Source: Rachycentron canadum (lineage: Eukaryota; Chordata; Actinopteri; Carangiformes; Rachycentridae). From it: 64,000 nucleotides of DNA. The translations under genes and the position numbers were made by a program. Positions 1-11,500 of this stretch are shown here, one piece after another (position 1 is the stretch's first letter; each line of letters opens with the position of its first letter). The notes beneath the pieces are model-generated. The model did no database searches and was not told the DNA's origin. It saw only the letters and a list, made by a program, of their open reading frames with translations. The stretch lies in NCBI GenBank assembly GCA_038496675.1, contig CM076658.1:9450848-9514847 (forward strand), in the 5' to 3' direction.

Positions 1-1
1 T

Positions 2-238
2 GGGAGAATACTGCGCTATAAGGGCCTGGAGGAAAAGAGCAGCCTGCCTGCAGAGAAGATGTGCTTTGAAACAAGTGCCAAGACAGGCTACAATGTGGAC
101 ACTTTGTTTGAGACCCTGTTTGATTTGGTGCTACCTTCTATCCTGAGGAAGAGAAATGAGAACCAGGAGTCTCCCACAGTTGACCTGGAAGAGTGCAGGG
201 GGGCCAACAGCAAGCGGGCCAGATCTACCTGCTGCTAG
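2..238 (+). CDS. rab20: Ras-related protein Rab-20, C-terminal part (5' end outside window)
   Basis: The last 78 codons and stop of a Rab GTPase, open from base 2. The string CFETSAKTGYNVDTLFETLF holds the Rab G5 guanine-base-binding motif (ETSAK), followed by the terminal helix DLVLPSIL and a hypervariable tail ending in ...RSTCC. The terminal Cys-Cys is the usual double geranylgeranylation signal. The pairing of ETSAKTGYNVD with FETLFDLV is typical of Rab20, a GTPase of endosome/phagosome maturation. The GTP-binding P-loop and switch regions lie upstream of the window. The gene is tail to tail with col4a2, as in other vertebrates, which supports the name. No intron is visible in this part. 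Confidence 0.9.
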   Translation, partial: GRILRYKGLEEKSSLPAEKMCFETSAKTGYNVDTLFETLFDLVLPSILRKRNENQESPTVDLEECRGANSKRARSTCC

Positions 239-782
239 AATCTGCCAAAAAGAGGCGGAGAGGAAGCCACACACAGAGACGTTTTTTTTTTAACAAAGGA
301 CAATCAACAGGTTGGTCTGAGCAGCAAATACATACTGTGATGGTACTACTTGTTTGACCTGACTGAGATCCAATAGCATTAATGACCTCCCAGTAACACA
401 CACACACATTCTTAATACTACGAACATGGTCAGAAAAAGCAATTAGTTCATAGTGTCCAGAGACATTTCCTATGTAAGGAAGGGAAATAAACGTGTGCTG
501 CGTCATCACTGTACTTTGAAACCTTTCACCCTGCACTTGTATCCCAAAGATGTGTCTGTGAACAGACAACACACATAAGAAGTCAATCACTGCTATTTAA
601 TGTAAACTTAACAGCACTAATTGTTAGTTGGGTGGCACATTTCACTGTGTTTATTATAGGTGAATTTGATTTACTTTAATGTTTTGTTTCTAGCATTGAT
701 ACCAATTGTATTGCCACTTTTGTAACTTTTCAATGAGTGTAAATAGTAAATACCCCTGTTGCATTTTTACATATGTTGTCAT

Positions 783-788
783 AATAAA
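783..788 (+). terminator. rab20: poly(A) signal AATAAA of rab20
   Basis: A canonical AATAAA hexamer, followed within 20 bases by a T-rich element (TTTTTATTTT). It is the best placed signal after the rab20 stop codon. Transcript data would be needed to fix the cleavage site. Confidence 0.6.
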
Positions 789-792
789 GATT

Positions 793-798
793 TTTATT
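793..798 (-). terminator. col4a2: candidate poly(A) signal AATAAA of col4a2
   Basis: TTTATT on the plus strand reads AATAAA on the minus strand, about 1.1 kb after the col4a2 stop. That is a normal 3' UTR length for this family. Another minus-strand AATAAA lies at 650-655 and could be used instead. The hexamer sits four bases from the rab20 signal on the opposite strand. Confidence 0.45.
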
Positions 799-1897
799 TT
801 GCATTTTGCCTGATCCGTCAGTGCGTGTGAGTAAAATGACACAGTCAGAAATATAACAAACAACATTTAATCTTTACAGTCTAATGGAATTATCATGTTA
901 TGAAAATTGCATTACAATTAAAACAAATATTTGTATTTTTATATTCTAATCATACTGTTTATCTCCAAACAAGTGAGCCTGGATGATGAGGAACATTTGA
1001 CCTACTTTCTAAACTGTGTAAAATACCCTAATCTAACCCAGGATCAGTGACCATAGCAAGGATTTGCCACAGTCAGACCTTTGATCCAGGCTGTTTACAT
1101 TCTGTCCTGTTGGCAGTGTGGGGCAGCTCAATAATTAATAGATTTATAAAGGAAAAATGAGTAGTGTTAGATATGTTTAAAACTCTTAGGAAAGGGGGTC
1201 AAGTTCATTCAGCTGGTATAAATACAAAGACATCAGTGCATTGTGTGAAAATATGGTGTATGAAAAATAGCACTACAGACTATTTTGCAGTAGTTGATAA
1301 ATGCATAAGGTTAACAGCTTGAAAAGGGCCGTCATATTATAAAAATAGGCTTTGTAAGAGCTATGGGATAAAAGCAGGATAATACTGTCAATAGTATCAA
1401 CAAACAATTCAAGACCTCTAATGACACATTCTTCGGTTGGCGGAGAAGCAGTTGTTAGTGGCTTTATGGTGGGCTCTATACCCCAAACGATTAAAAAAAA
1501 AACATCTTGATAAACTGAAACAGTGCATACACACAGGCATCTTTGGTTCAGCTGTAGTGTGTGGTCTCTGATCTGTGTCATAGTAGCTGAGGTAATAAGT
1601 TAAACAGTAAGCACCAATCTACATTAATCATAAAATACTTTTCCCATAATGCTGTTGACTTCATTATGGGGCTTCTCCTGTTTTTATCTACAGTGGGACA
1701 TTTCATTCAAAGCTCACAGAATCACACAGTCATTACATGTCTGAGCTCTGTGACTTGGAGACAAAGTTTCCCATTTGCACTGATCTAAGTCAGCATTTCA
1801 GATCCCCCTTAGTTTGGTTTAGCACACGGATAGAGAGACGACACTACACCACTGTCAATGGACCAACTTCTTTCTGTCGATGTTACTGTGAAGTCTT
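799..1897 (-). other. col4a2: col4a2 3' UTR (inferred extent)
   Basis: Non-coding sequence between the col4a2 stop codon and its candidate poly(A) signal. It has short poly-T/A runs and no coding signal on either strand. The few open frames here are short and lack family resemblance. Confidence 0.5.
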
Positions 1898-2152
1898 TCA
1901 CAAGTTCTTCATGCAGACCTGGCAGCGGCTGATGCGGGACAGGAGCTGGCCTGCTTTGAGCGTCTCTGATGCCGGCTCACTGTGGAACGACTGATCAATG
2001 GAGGTTAGCCAGAAGCTGTGCTTGTTAGCAAAGTAGTGGCATGTGCCTTTGGCACCATTACACTCAATGAATGGTGTTGTGCGGAAGTCCTCAAGGCAGG
2101 AGCCAGGGGACGATAAGGACTGACCTCCACCTTCATTTCCTGCTGCTGTATG
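1898..2152 (-). CDS. col4a2: col4a2 coding exon 46: second half of NC1 and stop
   Basis: Residues 1599-1682 and TGA stop. It begins HTAAGNEGGGQSLSSPGSCL and ends with SRCQVCMKNL. It carries five of the 12 NC1 cysteines and the TLKAG lysine, which in this family corresponds to the residue taking part in the inter-trimer sulfilimine bond with a methionine. The acceptor is CTCCACAG and the exon starts in phase 0. Confidence 0.95.
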   Translation of the reverse strand, partial: HTAAGNEGGGQSLSSPGSCLEDFRTTPFIECNGAKGTCHYFANKHSFWLTSIDQSFHSEPASETLKAGQLLSRISRCQVCMKNL

Positions 2153-5100
2153 CTGTGGAGACGGATGAGAGGGAAATAAATGGGAATGTAGCATTTTAGG
2201 CAGATCTAGTGAATCGTAATTTCCTTTTTGTCAACAAATCTCATTAAAGGACCAAAACCAACAATTAATGATCCCACTAACAAGTATCGCTTATGCAGTC
2301 CTAAAGTAATTCCATCTACACTGTTCACTAATTCACTAAATGTACTAATTGCTCCAGCTTGGGTAAAGATTGTTCAAAAATGACAGTGGTCAATTAATTT
2401 AGGAAATTATTTACAGATTTATGTTCAGCAGGAATGAAGAGGGTTGGGGTGTAAGTTTGAAATGCCCACATCTCAGTAGCACAGTCTTTCTCTCTTAAAT
2501 CTGTACTCTCCAATCTAATCCAATCTCTCCCTTAATTATAAGAGACATTAGTATTAACACAAAGTCTTATAACTGATGATAACATTATGTTGATGATGAT
2601 TAAATTTTTGCCGAAACGCACCATTATTTTATGACTCCTGAAATGAAACCAGAACTCACCATGAGGAAGGAGTAGCCAATCCAGAGGCTGCGCCAGCCTG
2701 TGGGACACTGTGGGATGGTGATGTCCTGGCTGTGGATTGCGATGGCAACTGATGGAGCTTCACATACCGAGCAGCGGCTGATGTATGGTTTGATCTCTCC
2801 CTCTTCTACAGGCATCATAGGAAGAGGAGCTGTTGTTGACAACCAGTAGGATTTATCATTTCTGCTGGCATAGTAACAAATGTCTCCAGGATTGCAGTAC
2901 AGGAAAGGCATGGTGCTGAACCGTGGGAGACAGGAACCAGCCAAACCTGAAAAGGGAAAACAGCCAAATTATACTTTGCAAAAAGGCAAGGCAACTTGGT
3001 TCGTATAACATGATTCATACAGACAATCAATTCAAAGTGATTTTATGCTATGAATAAATGTCATTAAATAAGAATTTAATGGCAAGACTCAAAAACAAGA
3101 CTAAAGAATCTGATATGTAGTTGAATACAACAGAGAAACTGCAAAATTATAATGTTGCTATACATCAACTGACAATGATGGAATGAGATTAATGGTTTAA
3201 ATCTAAAATAACATTAGCACATAGAGAAAAACAATAAAGTCAGTGGACTGACACAGCAATGTTATTCAGAAACTTAAGTTAAGAAACCTAAGTTCCAGAG
3301 TATTAGCTAACATTAGCCAACATAAGCAGACCAAGCAGTAAAACCTCTGAGGCAAGGGTTATAACTAATGAATTCAACTTTCAATCTATAATAAGAACCT
3401 AAACAGCTTATAATTGGAGCAAGTATTTTATTCTTCTGGGCATTTGTTCCAGCTGTGTGTGGCGTGACACAGTTCCTGATTTGGAAATAGGAGTCTGTTG
3501 AAAGGTCGAATCCAGTTTTCAAATCTGTTCAGTTTTATTGTACTAGCTGTGTGTGGCAGAAATAAGATCTAGTTGGGATTCAGTTTTGCCAGGTTCATTT
3601 CCTCAATCTTGATAAAAGATGGGCAAACTCAGCAGATCCTCAAAGGAACTGCGCCCTTTTCTTGTTTTATATACACGGTTGATTCACTTAGAGAAAAAAA
3701 TCTGATTACTTGATGAAAAGTAATTGGTAAAACTGGCTTTGATCTGGCATCTATGGTTGAATTAAGCTGGGAGATGGAAGAATGGGAGGCCAAGCACTTG
3801 AAAGGATAACATCACAATCAAGGACACTGTTGGGAGATGACTGTGAGATAAACTCATGAAAAATAAGTCCATTTATAGTATATTTACAGAAGTCACCTTC
3901 ATCTCCACCATCATGCCGCTGTAGCACTACTTGAAATCAGAAGCTTTTTAGTGAGGACACTGGCTTGTTAAAATTCCCCACAAATGAAACTCTGCCAGCA
4001 ATAAAGAGCTGAAGAGCCCGACCTCTTTTGTATGTCTTCTGGCTCATTGACTCACATCAGATTAGTTTAATGTGGGGATGTTTGCCTGAACAATTAATGC
4101 ATTCTGACAGCACTGTGCTAAAACAAGCTCCCACTGGCAAATGTCAACAAAGTGCACAGATAATGATTTATTCTTCCAGAGTACAGCAACAAAATCCTCC
4201 TTGTAACTTACAGAACTTTGAAATCTCAACTTATCCCAACTTACCAAGATCCTGGTTGTGGGCCTTTTCCTGGCCCTCGAGGTACAGCAGACTATAGCCA
4301 TTCCACAGTTTAGACATACCCACAGGACACATGGGCGTCTGGTCTGATTGACTGTGTTTCACCAGCAGGTAGCCTACGCTGACACTGCGGCCAGGCATAC
4401 CAGGCAAACCAGGGATCCCAGGGCTGCCACGGTGACCTATTGCGACATAAGAAGTTCAGAGCACTGATTTGCGACCTGAACTAATTATCCATTATATGAT
4501 GAAACCAAAAATGTACTTGCTACAAACAGCATTATTATAATGGATCTAGATATGTATCCTTTCATAATTATCCTCAAGACAGATAATTATATGAGACCTT
4601 GAGGCACTTTCCTTCTCAGTCCTCAGCTCATTGCTAATAATTTTCAGTTTGGTGCTTCATGGTTCATTCACTAAAACTCTTGCAATAAGTAAAAATCAGA
4701 AACCTCTTGGTAACTGGTTCTCTGCTTAATCTTCACCTACTTTAAATCCTGTAATCCAGGCTTATGAACCTAATCCTAAACTGCCCCACAGTGTCAGACA
4801 CACCTTCCATGCCTTGTAGACCAGGGTGTCCCAATTGTCCAACCTCTCCACGGAATCCAGGTGTTCCTGGTGTACCACTAATCCCCGGCATGCCCTTCTG
4901 TCCCTGGGGTCCCATGAAACCTGTACAGCAACGTGATATGTGTATGTAGCTGAGCAAGACATTCAGCAAGATCACTCAGGGATGCTCAACAACAAATACT
5001 TGATTAAAATGACTAACCTGCATCCCCTGGGGGACCCTGTGGCCCTGGTTCCCCTGCTCTTCCCTTTGGTCCGTGGATACCCTGTGGCCCTTGAAGGCCC

Positions 5101-5542
5101 CTCTCCCCTGGAATTTGGAGAGGAAGTGGAGGAGGACCCTGGTTGCCCGGCAACCCACGGAAACCTAGAGCAGAGCGTGGATTATGTGATGGCCGAGACA
5201 AAAGGGAACACGTAGATGATATATAGTGAGTAGTGGGTATATCAGTGCATAATTTACCTGGGGGCCCAGTGTTTCCTTTTGGACCAGCTGGTCCTCTTTT
5301 GCCGTTCATACCAGTGACACCAGGAACTCCCATAAATCCTTGTTCTCCTTTCACCCCTGTAAGACAAAAGCGTATGAACATTGTGTACAAATTTTAACAC
5401 ACTATTTATCAAATAGCAACATACTTTCCATGTGTACCGTCTTTGGCTATTCAAAGTATAAAGTGTATATATATATACACATATACATATATACATATAT
5501 ACACATACATACATACATATATAGGTATATATAGGTACATAC

Positions 5543-5596
<54 letters not shown>

Positions 5597-8500
5597 TATA
5601 TATTATTTATTTATTTATTTATTTTTTGTAGGTTTTTTTTTTAATTGTAGGTATTTGTGTTATTCTGCTTATTTCAATATTTGTTGGTTCTCTTCTCTCT
5701 TGGACTCTTGAACTCTTTGACTGACGATTTAATATTTCATCCTTACCTTTCTTCCCAGAAACACCATCGGGCCCCCTGTGTCCAAATGAACCTTGATCTC
5801 CTTTGATTCCTTTCCTTCCAGGGACTCCAGGAAACCCATTAAATCCGGTTACACCCTTTTCTCCAGGGGGTGCATCCACACCAGGAAATCCTCTGGGTCC
5901 AGGGAAACCTGATAAACAAATCATTTAGAGTTTACCAATACAATTAAAATGAACAAGAACTTTTCTGTGATAGTTCTTTCAATTCAGTCCAGTTCAGAAC
6001 AGTTGGGGGCTCAAAGGAGACTTTTTTGGATTCAATCAATATACAGGTTTGCCTAAACACCTAGATGAATCTTCAGTGAACTATAATTACCATCTCTGAG
6101 TTGTATGCCTCCACTCACCAGTCAAATTGCAATTTACATCCATGGCTGAAATGTGTGTGCATGTGCAGAATTTAATACAAGGTACACTAAATTAATCCAA
6201 TGAACTAAATTTTATTCAAACAAATAAATACATACACAGTACTATTCATAACAGCATACGGCTACAGAGCCTGTTGAGGTTGACTCTATTGGTCTAGCGG
6301 AAAGAAGAACGATTCCATAACAGATTGAAATTGCCAATAAATCTAATGTTGTGGGCTCTGCAGACACAGTGGAGCCAGGTTTGGAGTCAGAGGAATCTGC
6401 TGAAGTGCCCTGCACCACAGTACCACTTACCAATGTACCAAAGTGATTTCTTGGTCACTTGGATCAGTTTCCTTTTCATTTTCTCACCTTGGTATCCTTT
6501 AAGTCCTATAAAGCCATGGTCCCCACTGGGTCCTTTTTGGTCTGGGGTCCCATCGGGCCCTGTAGGGCCACGGAAACCTTGTGGTCCAGGATTACCATGG
6601 TCCCCTGAACAAATGAAACATGGGATTATTCTAAGATTTAACAATGAAACCACATTGCAGCATACAGTGTGTGTTACGGTGCATCATTTATTGAGGTTGA
6701 TGGCCTCTAGTCTAACCATGCTCTGTGGGCCCTGTGAATGCAGAAGAGTGGTGGCTTACCTATTGGTCCCTGGAAGCCTTTCGAGCCCACTATGCCTGGA
6801 AAACCTGGCTGGTTGTTGGGATCACCACTCTCTCCCTTCTCTCCTTTGGCTCCAGGCTCCCCAGCTGGTCCAATGGTATCCAGACCTGATAAAAGCATTA
6901 CCAGAAAACTAACTTTTGACATCTTTACATAACAAAAAAAGTTATGATTTCTACTGACTTAACACATTTTGTAAGAGTTTAGACACTGCTTAAAAGCCCC
7001 TGAAGTATTTCTCCAGTGGGTGTGGTTTGATCTGATTTGACAGTGAAGAAATCTTTTTGAATCCTTTTGAAACTTTTCCTTTGTCAAAATAGCTTGTGTA
7101 AACATTTGACTAATTTTCAAATTGCAACACTGATATAGTGTAGTAGCGACATACACAAAGATATTGATTTTATTAATTATTGAAATATAGTTGAATACCT
7201 GGTGTTCCTTGGATACCCTTTTGTCCTTTTAGTCCGTGTAATCCATAAAGACCCTTCAGGCCAGGGAAACCTGTCGACATATACATGGATCAGATGCTGG
7301 GATATGGTGGATGACAAGCATGTGGTTTAAAGAGAAAGAAAGAGAGGGCACTGGTCTGATCCCGTTACCTTTGTTTCCTGTGAAGCCAGGAAAACCTGGG
7401 TGTCCTTGGTTTCCAGGAGTTCCAGGAAAGCCTTTTTGACCTTGGGTACCAGGACTTCCCTTTTGGCCGTCTGTGCCTGTGTCAAAACAAAATGTGGATG
7501 AATCAGAGAGATTGCAATTTAATTCTGCCGTAATGCATAACAAAATAAAATAACATTACATATTTAAATTGCAAAATCCATAATGAGGAAATGACTGAAA
7601 TCTCTTACCTGGGAATCCAAATACTCCTGGATTGCCTAAATCTCCTTTTTTCCCTCCAATACCATCAAAACCAAAGGCACCCCTGTCGCCAGACTGTCCA
7701 AATAATCCTTTTTGGCCTGTAAGTGGGGATATCAGAAATTTCAGGCAAGTATTAGCCTTTAATTGTGAAGTGGTGCTGATCAACCCCAGACAAGAAGTAA
7801 CAAAAGATGAATGAGTGTGTACCAGGCTCTCCTTGAAAACCATCCCCTCCTCTCAATCCTGTAACTCCTGGAAGGTCTATACGAGGGCCTTTATCACCTG
7901 TAACAGTATGACAAGTTTGACTAACATGTTAAATACTTTGATGACTATTACTTTGAAATAAATTAATATAAATCAATACTTATTAGTTTAGAGTTTAAAT
8001 TTGAGGTTGCACCTTTGCCTCCCTTCTTTCCTTTGTCTCCCGATGCACCATAAGCGCCAGGACTTCCTTTAATGCCCTGAAAAGTAGCAGGTGAAAAATT
8101 AACTAACAAATACACCATTTTTGCCTGAGATTTTGTGCTAAAAGAAAGGTATTGTACATATTTTTGTTTTTCTACAAAACAAAAAAAATTACTTAATATG
8201 ATGGCATTGTGGCAGTGTGAGTGTAATGAAAGTAGTGGATGTGAAACAATTTCATATTCTAGGGAGACATGCGGGACACAGATATAAAAAGGATTAAAAT
8301 AGGTGTAGCCTCTGTGATGTCACTCATAGGTTTCTGAAGAGCAGTTTTAAAGCTCAGAGTGTGCTGCTCTGCCATCAGTGCCTGACTCTTGGCAAATCCA
8401 AAATTAATTAAATTAAATGGGTGAGTTGTATGAAAATGTACCCCCATACAGCTGTCATTAATTATATAAAAATACCAAAAGAATTTTTTGTACCAGGCTG

Positions 8501-11500
8501 TAAACATGTAAATTTGTTCATTTTAACATGGGAGTCTATTAGGACTGACTCACTTTTGGAGCCAGCCATTTGAAGAACTACAGTTTTTTGGCACTTCTGT
8601 ATCTTGGAGGTTGCTTCTTGCTTTTTCCTTGCTGAAGATGAATTGCATATTTTATTAGACCTTCACTCCTGCTGTACAATTTGTTTTAAGAAATTTAAAC
8701 CTGCAACAGTTATTTGGCTATTTGGGAAAAAAACAAGCTACGAAATTTGACATTAGTCAAATACATTCGACAGATGCAGAGCAACATAGTCATTTGTATT
8801 TCTGGCCACCTGATTGCCTGTTAAATGCATAATAATTACCATGGACACATTCAAACATCAATTCATGTGAATTTTCGCAGCATGACCCTGCTCACCCTGT
8901 TGCCAGGCATTCCTTGAAAACCAGAAATTCCTCGATTTCCAGTTAGGCCGGGCATTCCTTTTATGCCTGGGAGCCCCTGTGCTCCTGGTTCTCCTTGGTA
9001 TCCTTTCTCATTGCTAGGATCTCCAGGAGAACCATGAAATCCCTCACTGCCAGGCACGCCAGGGAAACCCTTAGAACCTGTAGGAAAAAGTAAGATGTGA
9101 GGATTTGTGAGGTTTGGGATAAAGGAGAAGCTCATAGGAAGGAGGTACTCATATCAGAGGCTAGCTGCACACCTCTTGGCCCAGTGAAACCTTGATTCCC
9201 TGTATGTCCTTGCTCTCCCTTGGAACCCTTCATGTCAATAATTAAGATGAGAGGGATCTGAGGCTTCTCCCCAGGGGGCCCAGTCAGACCTCGCTCACCT
9301 GGCAGACGATGGTGGGGAACAAGCAGATAGTTTGTTAGTGTTTGCGTGGAACTCTAACCAGAACACAGTAGGCAAATGACAGGAAGAATGAACAAACATT
9401 TTGTGAAGAAAAAACAGTCTCACCTTTCTCTCCAATTTTGCCTACCACTCCTTTTGGGCCCACCTGGCCTGACACTCCAGTTTCTCCTTTAACTCCACTC
9501 TGGCCTCTCAGTCCAAGATCACCTGGGTTCCCCTGAAACCCTGACATGCCAGGAGAACCTTTGTAGCCTGGGAAAGACAAAGATGGAAACTCTGAATAAA
9601 TAGCCACAACTGCCTGAATCATAGATGATGTTAAATGTTACTCTGTATTGTTTCAGGAGTAGATTATCAAAGGAATATCTTAGCAACAAACCTTTCATTC
9701 CTGGGACTCCTGGGTGCCCATCTGCACCTGGCTGTCCTGGGTCACCTGATAGGCCAAACTCCCCAATGACACCAATTGTACCGTGTTCCCCAGGGATCCC
9801 TTTTAATCCGATTGGACCTGGAGGGCCTGGGTCTCCTTCAGTTCCCCTCTCTCCAGTGAAACCTGGCAAGAAAGATGACACAGTTACATCAGACACGAAC
9901 AAGAACATTTCTGAGAGCATGTGTCAGTGTGTATGTTTGCCTAACCTGGCAGTCCAGTGGTACCATGAGGCCCAGGTGGACCTACATGCCCAGGGTCACC
10001 GGGGAAGCCATACTTGCCAGCTGGCCCAGGTCTCCCTTCCTCCCCCTCTAGGCCTGCAGGGCCACTGTCACCTTTGAAGCCAATCATACCAGGCATGCCG
10101 ATCATTCCTGTTTGGAATAGATGAATAAAAATATTAGATAACATATCTTATTCTTTAAATGACCAAATAAATGCTGAAAGTAGAGCAAGACTAAATGACA
10201 GGTAGGTGAAATAAAGTTAAGTTTAAACAAAAGTATGTGACGTTGTGAAAACATGGCTAACCTGGATAGCCTGGTTCTCCTGCATCCCCAGACTGGCCTT
10301 TATTCCCTTGTAGCCCAGGCAGCCCTTGGTCACCGAAAGCTCCAGGTGACGCTCCCAAGATGTCTCCGTGAAAACCCTTCTCACCTTGCGCCCCATCCCG
10401 GCCGTGCACGCCAGGAACACCAGGCAATCCAACTGAACCTTTGCTGCCAGGAACGCCCAGGTCTCCACGGGGCCCAGAAAAGCCTTTATTGGAGAACCAT
10501 AAAAGTTAATAAAAGAAAAGAAAAAATAAAGATAAATAAAAGATCATAACATATTTTTGTGACTTTGAGCCAGTGTTTTCTTGTCACTCCATACCTGGTG
10601 GTCCAGGACGGCCACCTCTACCTTGATCTCCTATTTCTCCTTTCTCTCCTTCAACTCCAAAAGGACCCTGTAGTCCTTTTTGGCCCGGGGGACCTGTTGG
10701 TTGACAAAATATAAACACAGCATCAGAAATAACTCAAAGCTAATACCCCGTAGACAACATAAAGCAATGATGTAGTGTTACCTGGGTAACCTGGTAATCC
10801 ACTGGGTCCTGGAAGTCCAGGAATCCCAGGAGGTCCTGGAATTGCACTGCAAGGACCTGAGAAGAAAACAACAGAAGCACAGTCTTTAGGGCAACATCAA
10901 GCTTATATGAAAAGAGACTGTTTATGTGGAAATGACTATTTTGGTGCAAGTGATTTTTGTCTGCTGCCCAGCGTGAATTGTTTTTCAGAACATGGCTTTA
11001 TCTTTACATTAGCTGGAATCTTAATACACTCAATCTCAATTTGTTAACAAATTCATCATGCACACAAGTCAAACAATCCAAAGGCAAAGCACAAGAGAGT
11101 CATTATAAAGGGAGCAATAAGGTGAAAACCTTATTGCACCAGCTACCTGTTACATCCACCTGTCTTCCATCTCCTGTCGGACTACAGCCGCCTTTCAGTT
11201 GCAAATGAGAGAAAATGAAAGGGAGAGGCAGTCGGAACAAGAGTTATTCAAAAGCAAAAGCATTAACTCAAACAAGCTCAGCTGCAGCTGGTTTGAGGGA
11301 TGCAACCTCTGCATCAAGGAGACAACTGGAGGCAAAGGAAAAAAAAGTAAGTAAAATGGCAAAATATACTTGTTATGCTTCCTCCTTTTTTTAAAAAATC
11401 ACAAGCCATTAATGCTCATTCCCATTTTACTGCTTTGCATTAAATTAAGTACTTTCAAGGGTGAGGTAAAATAAAATACTTGGTAGAGTGAAAACAGGTA

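Larger units (their letters stand above)
239..818 (+). other. rab20: rab20 3' UTR (end inferred)
   Basis: This is the non-coding stretch after the rab20 stop. It is AT-rich with short A/T runs and no sustained reading frame. An early AATAAA occurs near 485, and a better placed one at 783-788 is followed by T-rich sequence. Cleavage is therefore inferred around 800-818. The far end overlaps the inferred end of the col4a2 transcript from the other strand. Confidence 0.5.

Noticed and set aside
4764..4949. Proline-rich plus-strand open frames across the collagen exons (also at 6738, 9625 and 17336)
   Set aside because: They are the complementary strand of Gly-X-Y coding sequence, where glycine and proline codons (GGN/CCN) read as each other.
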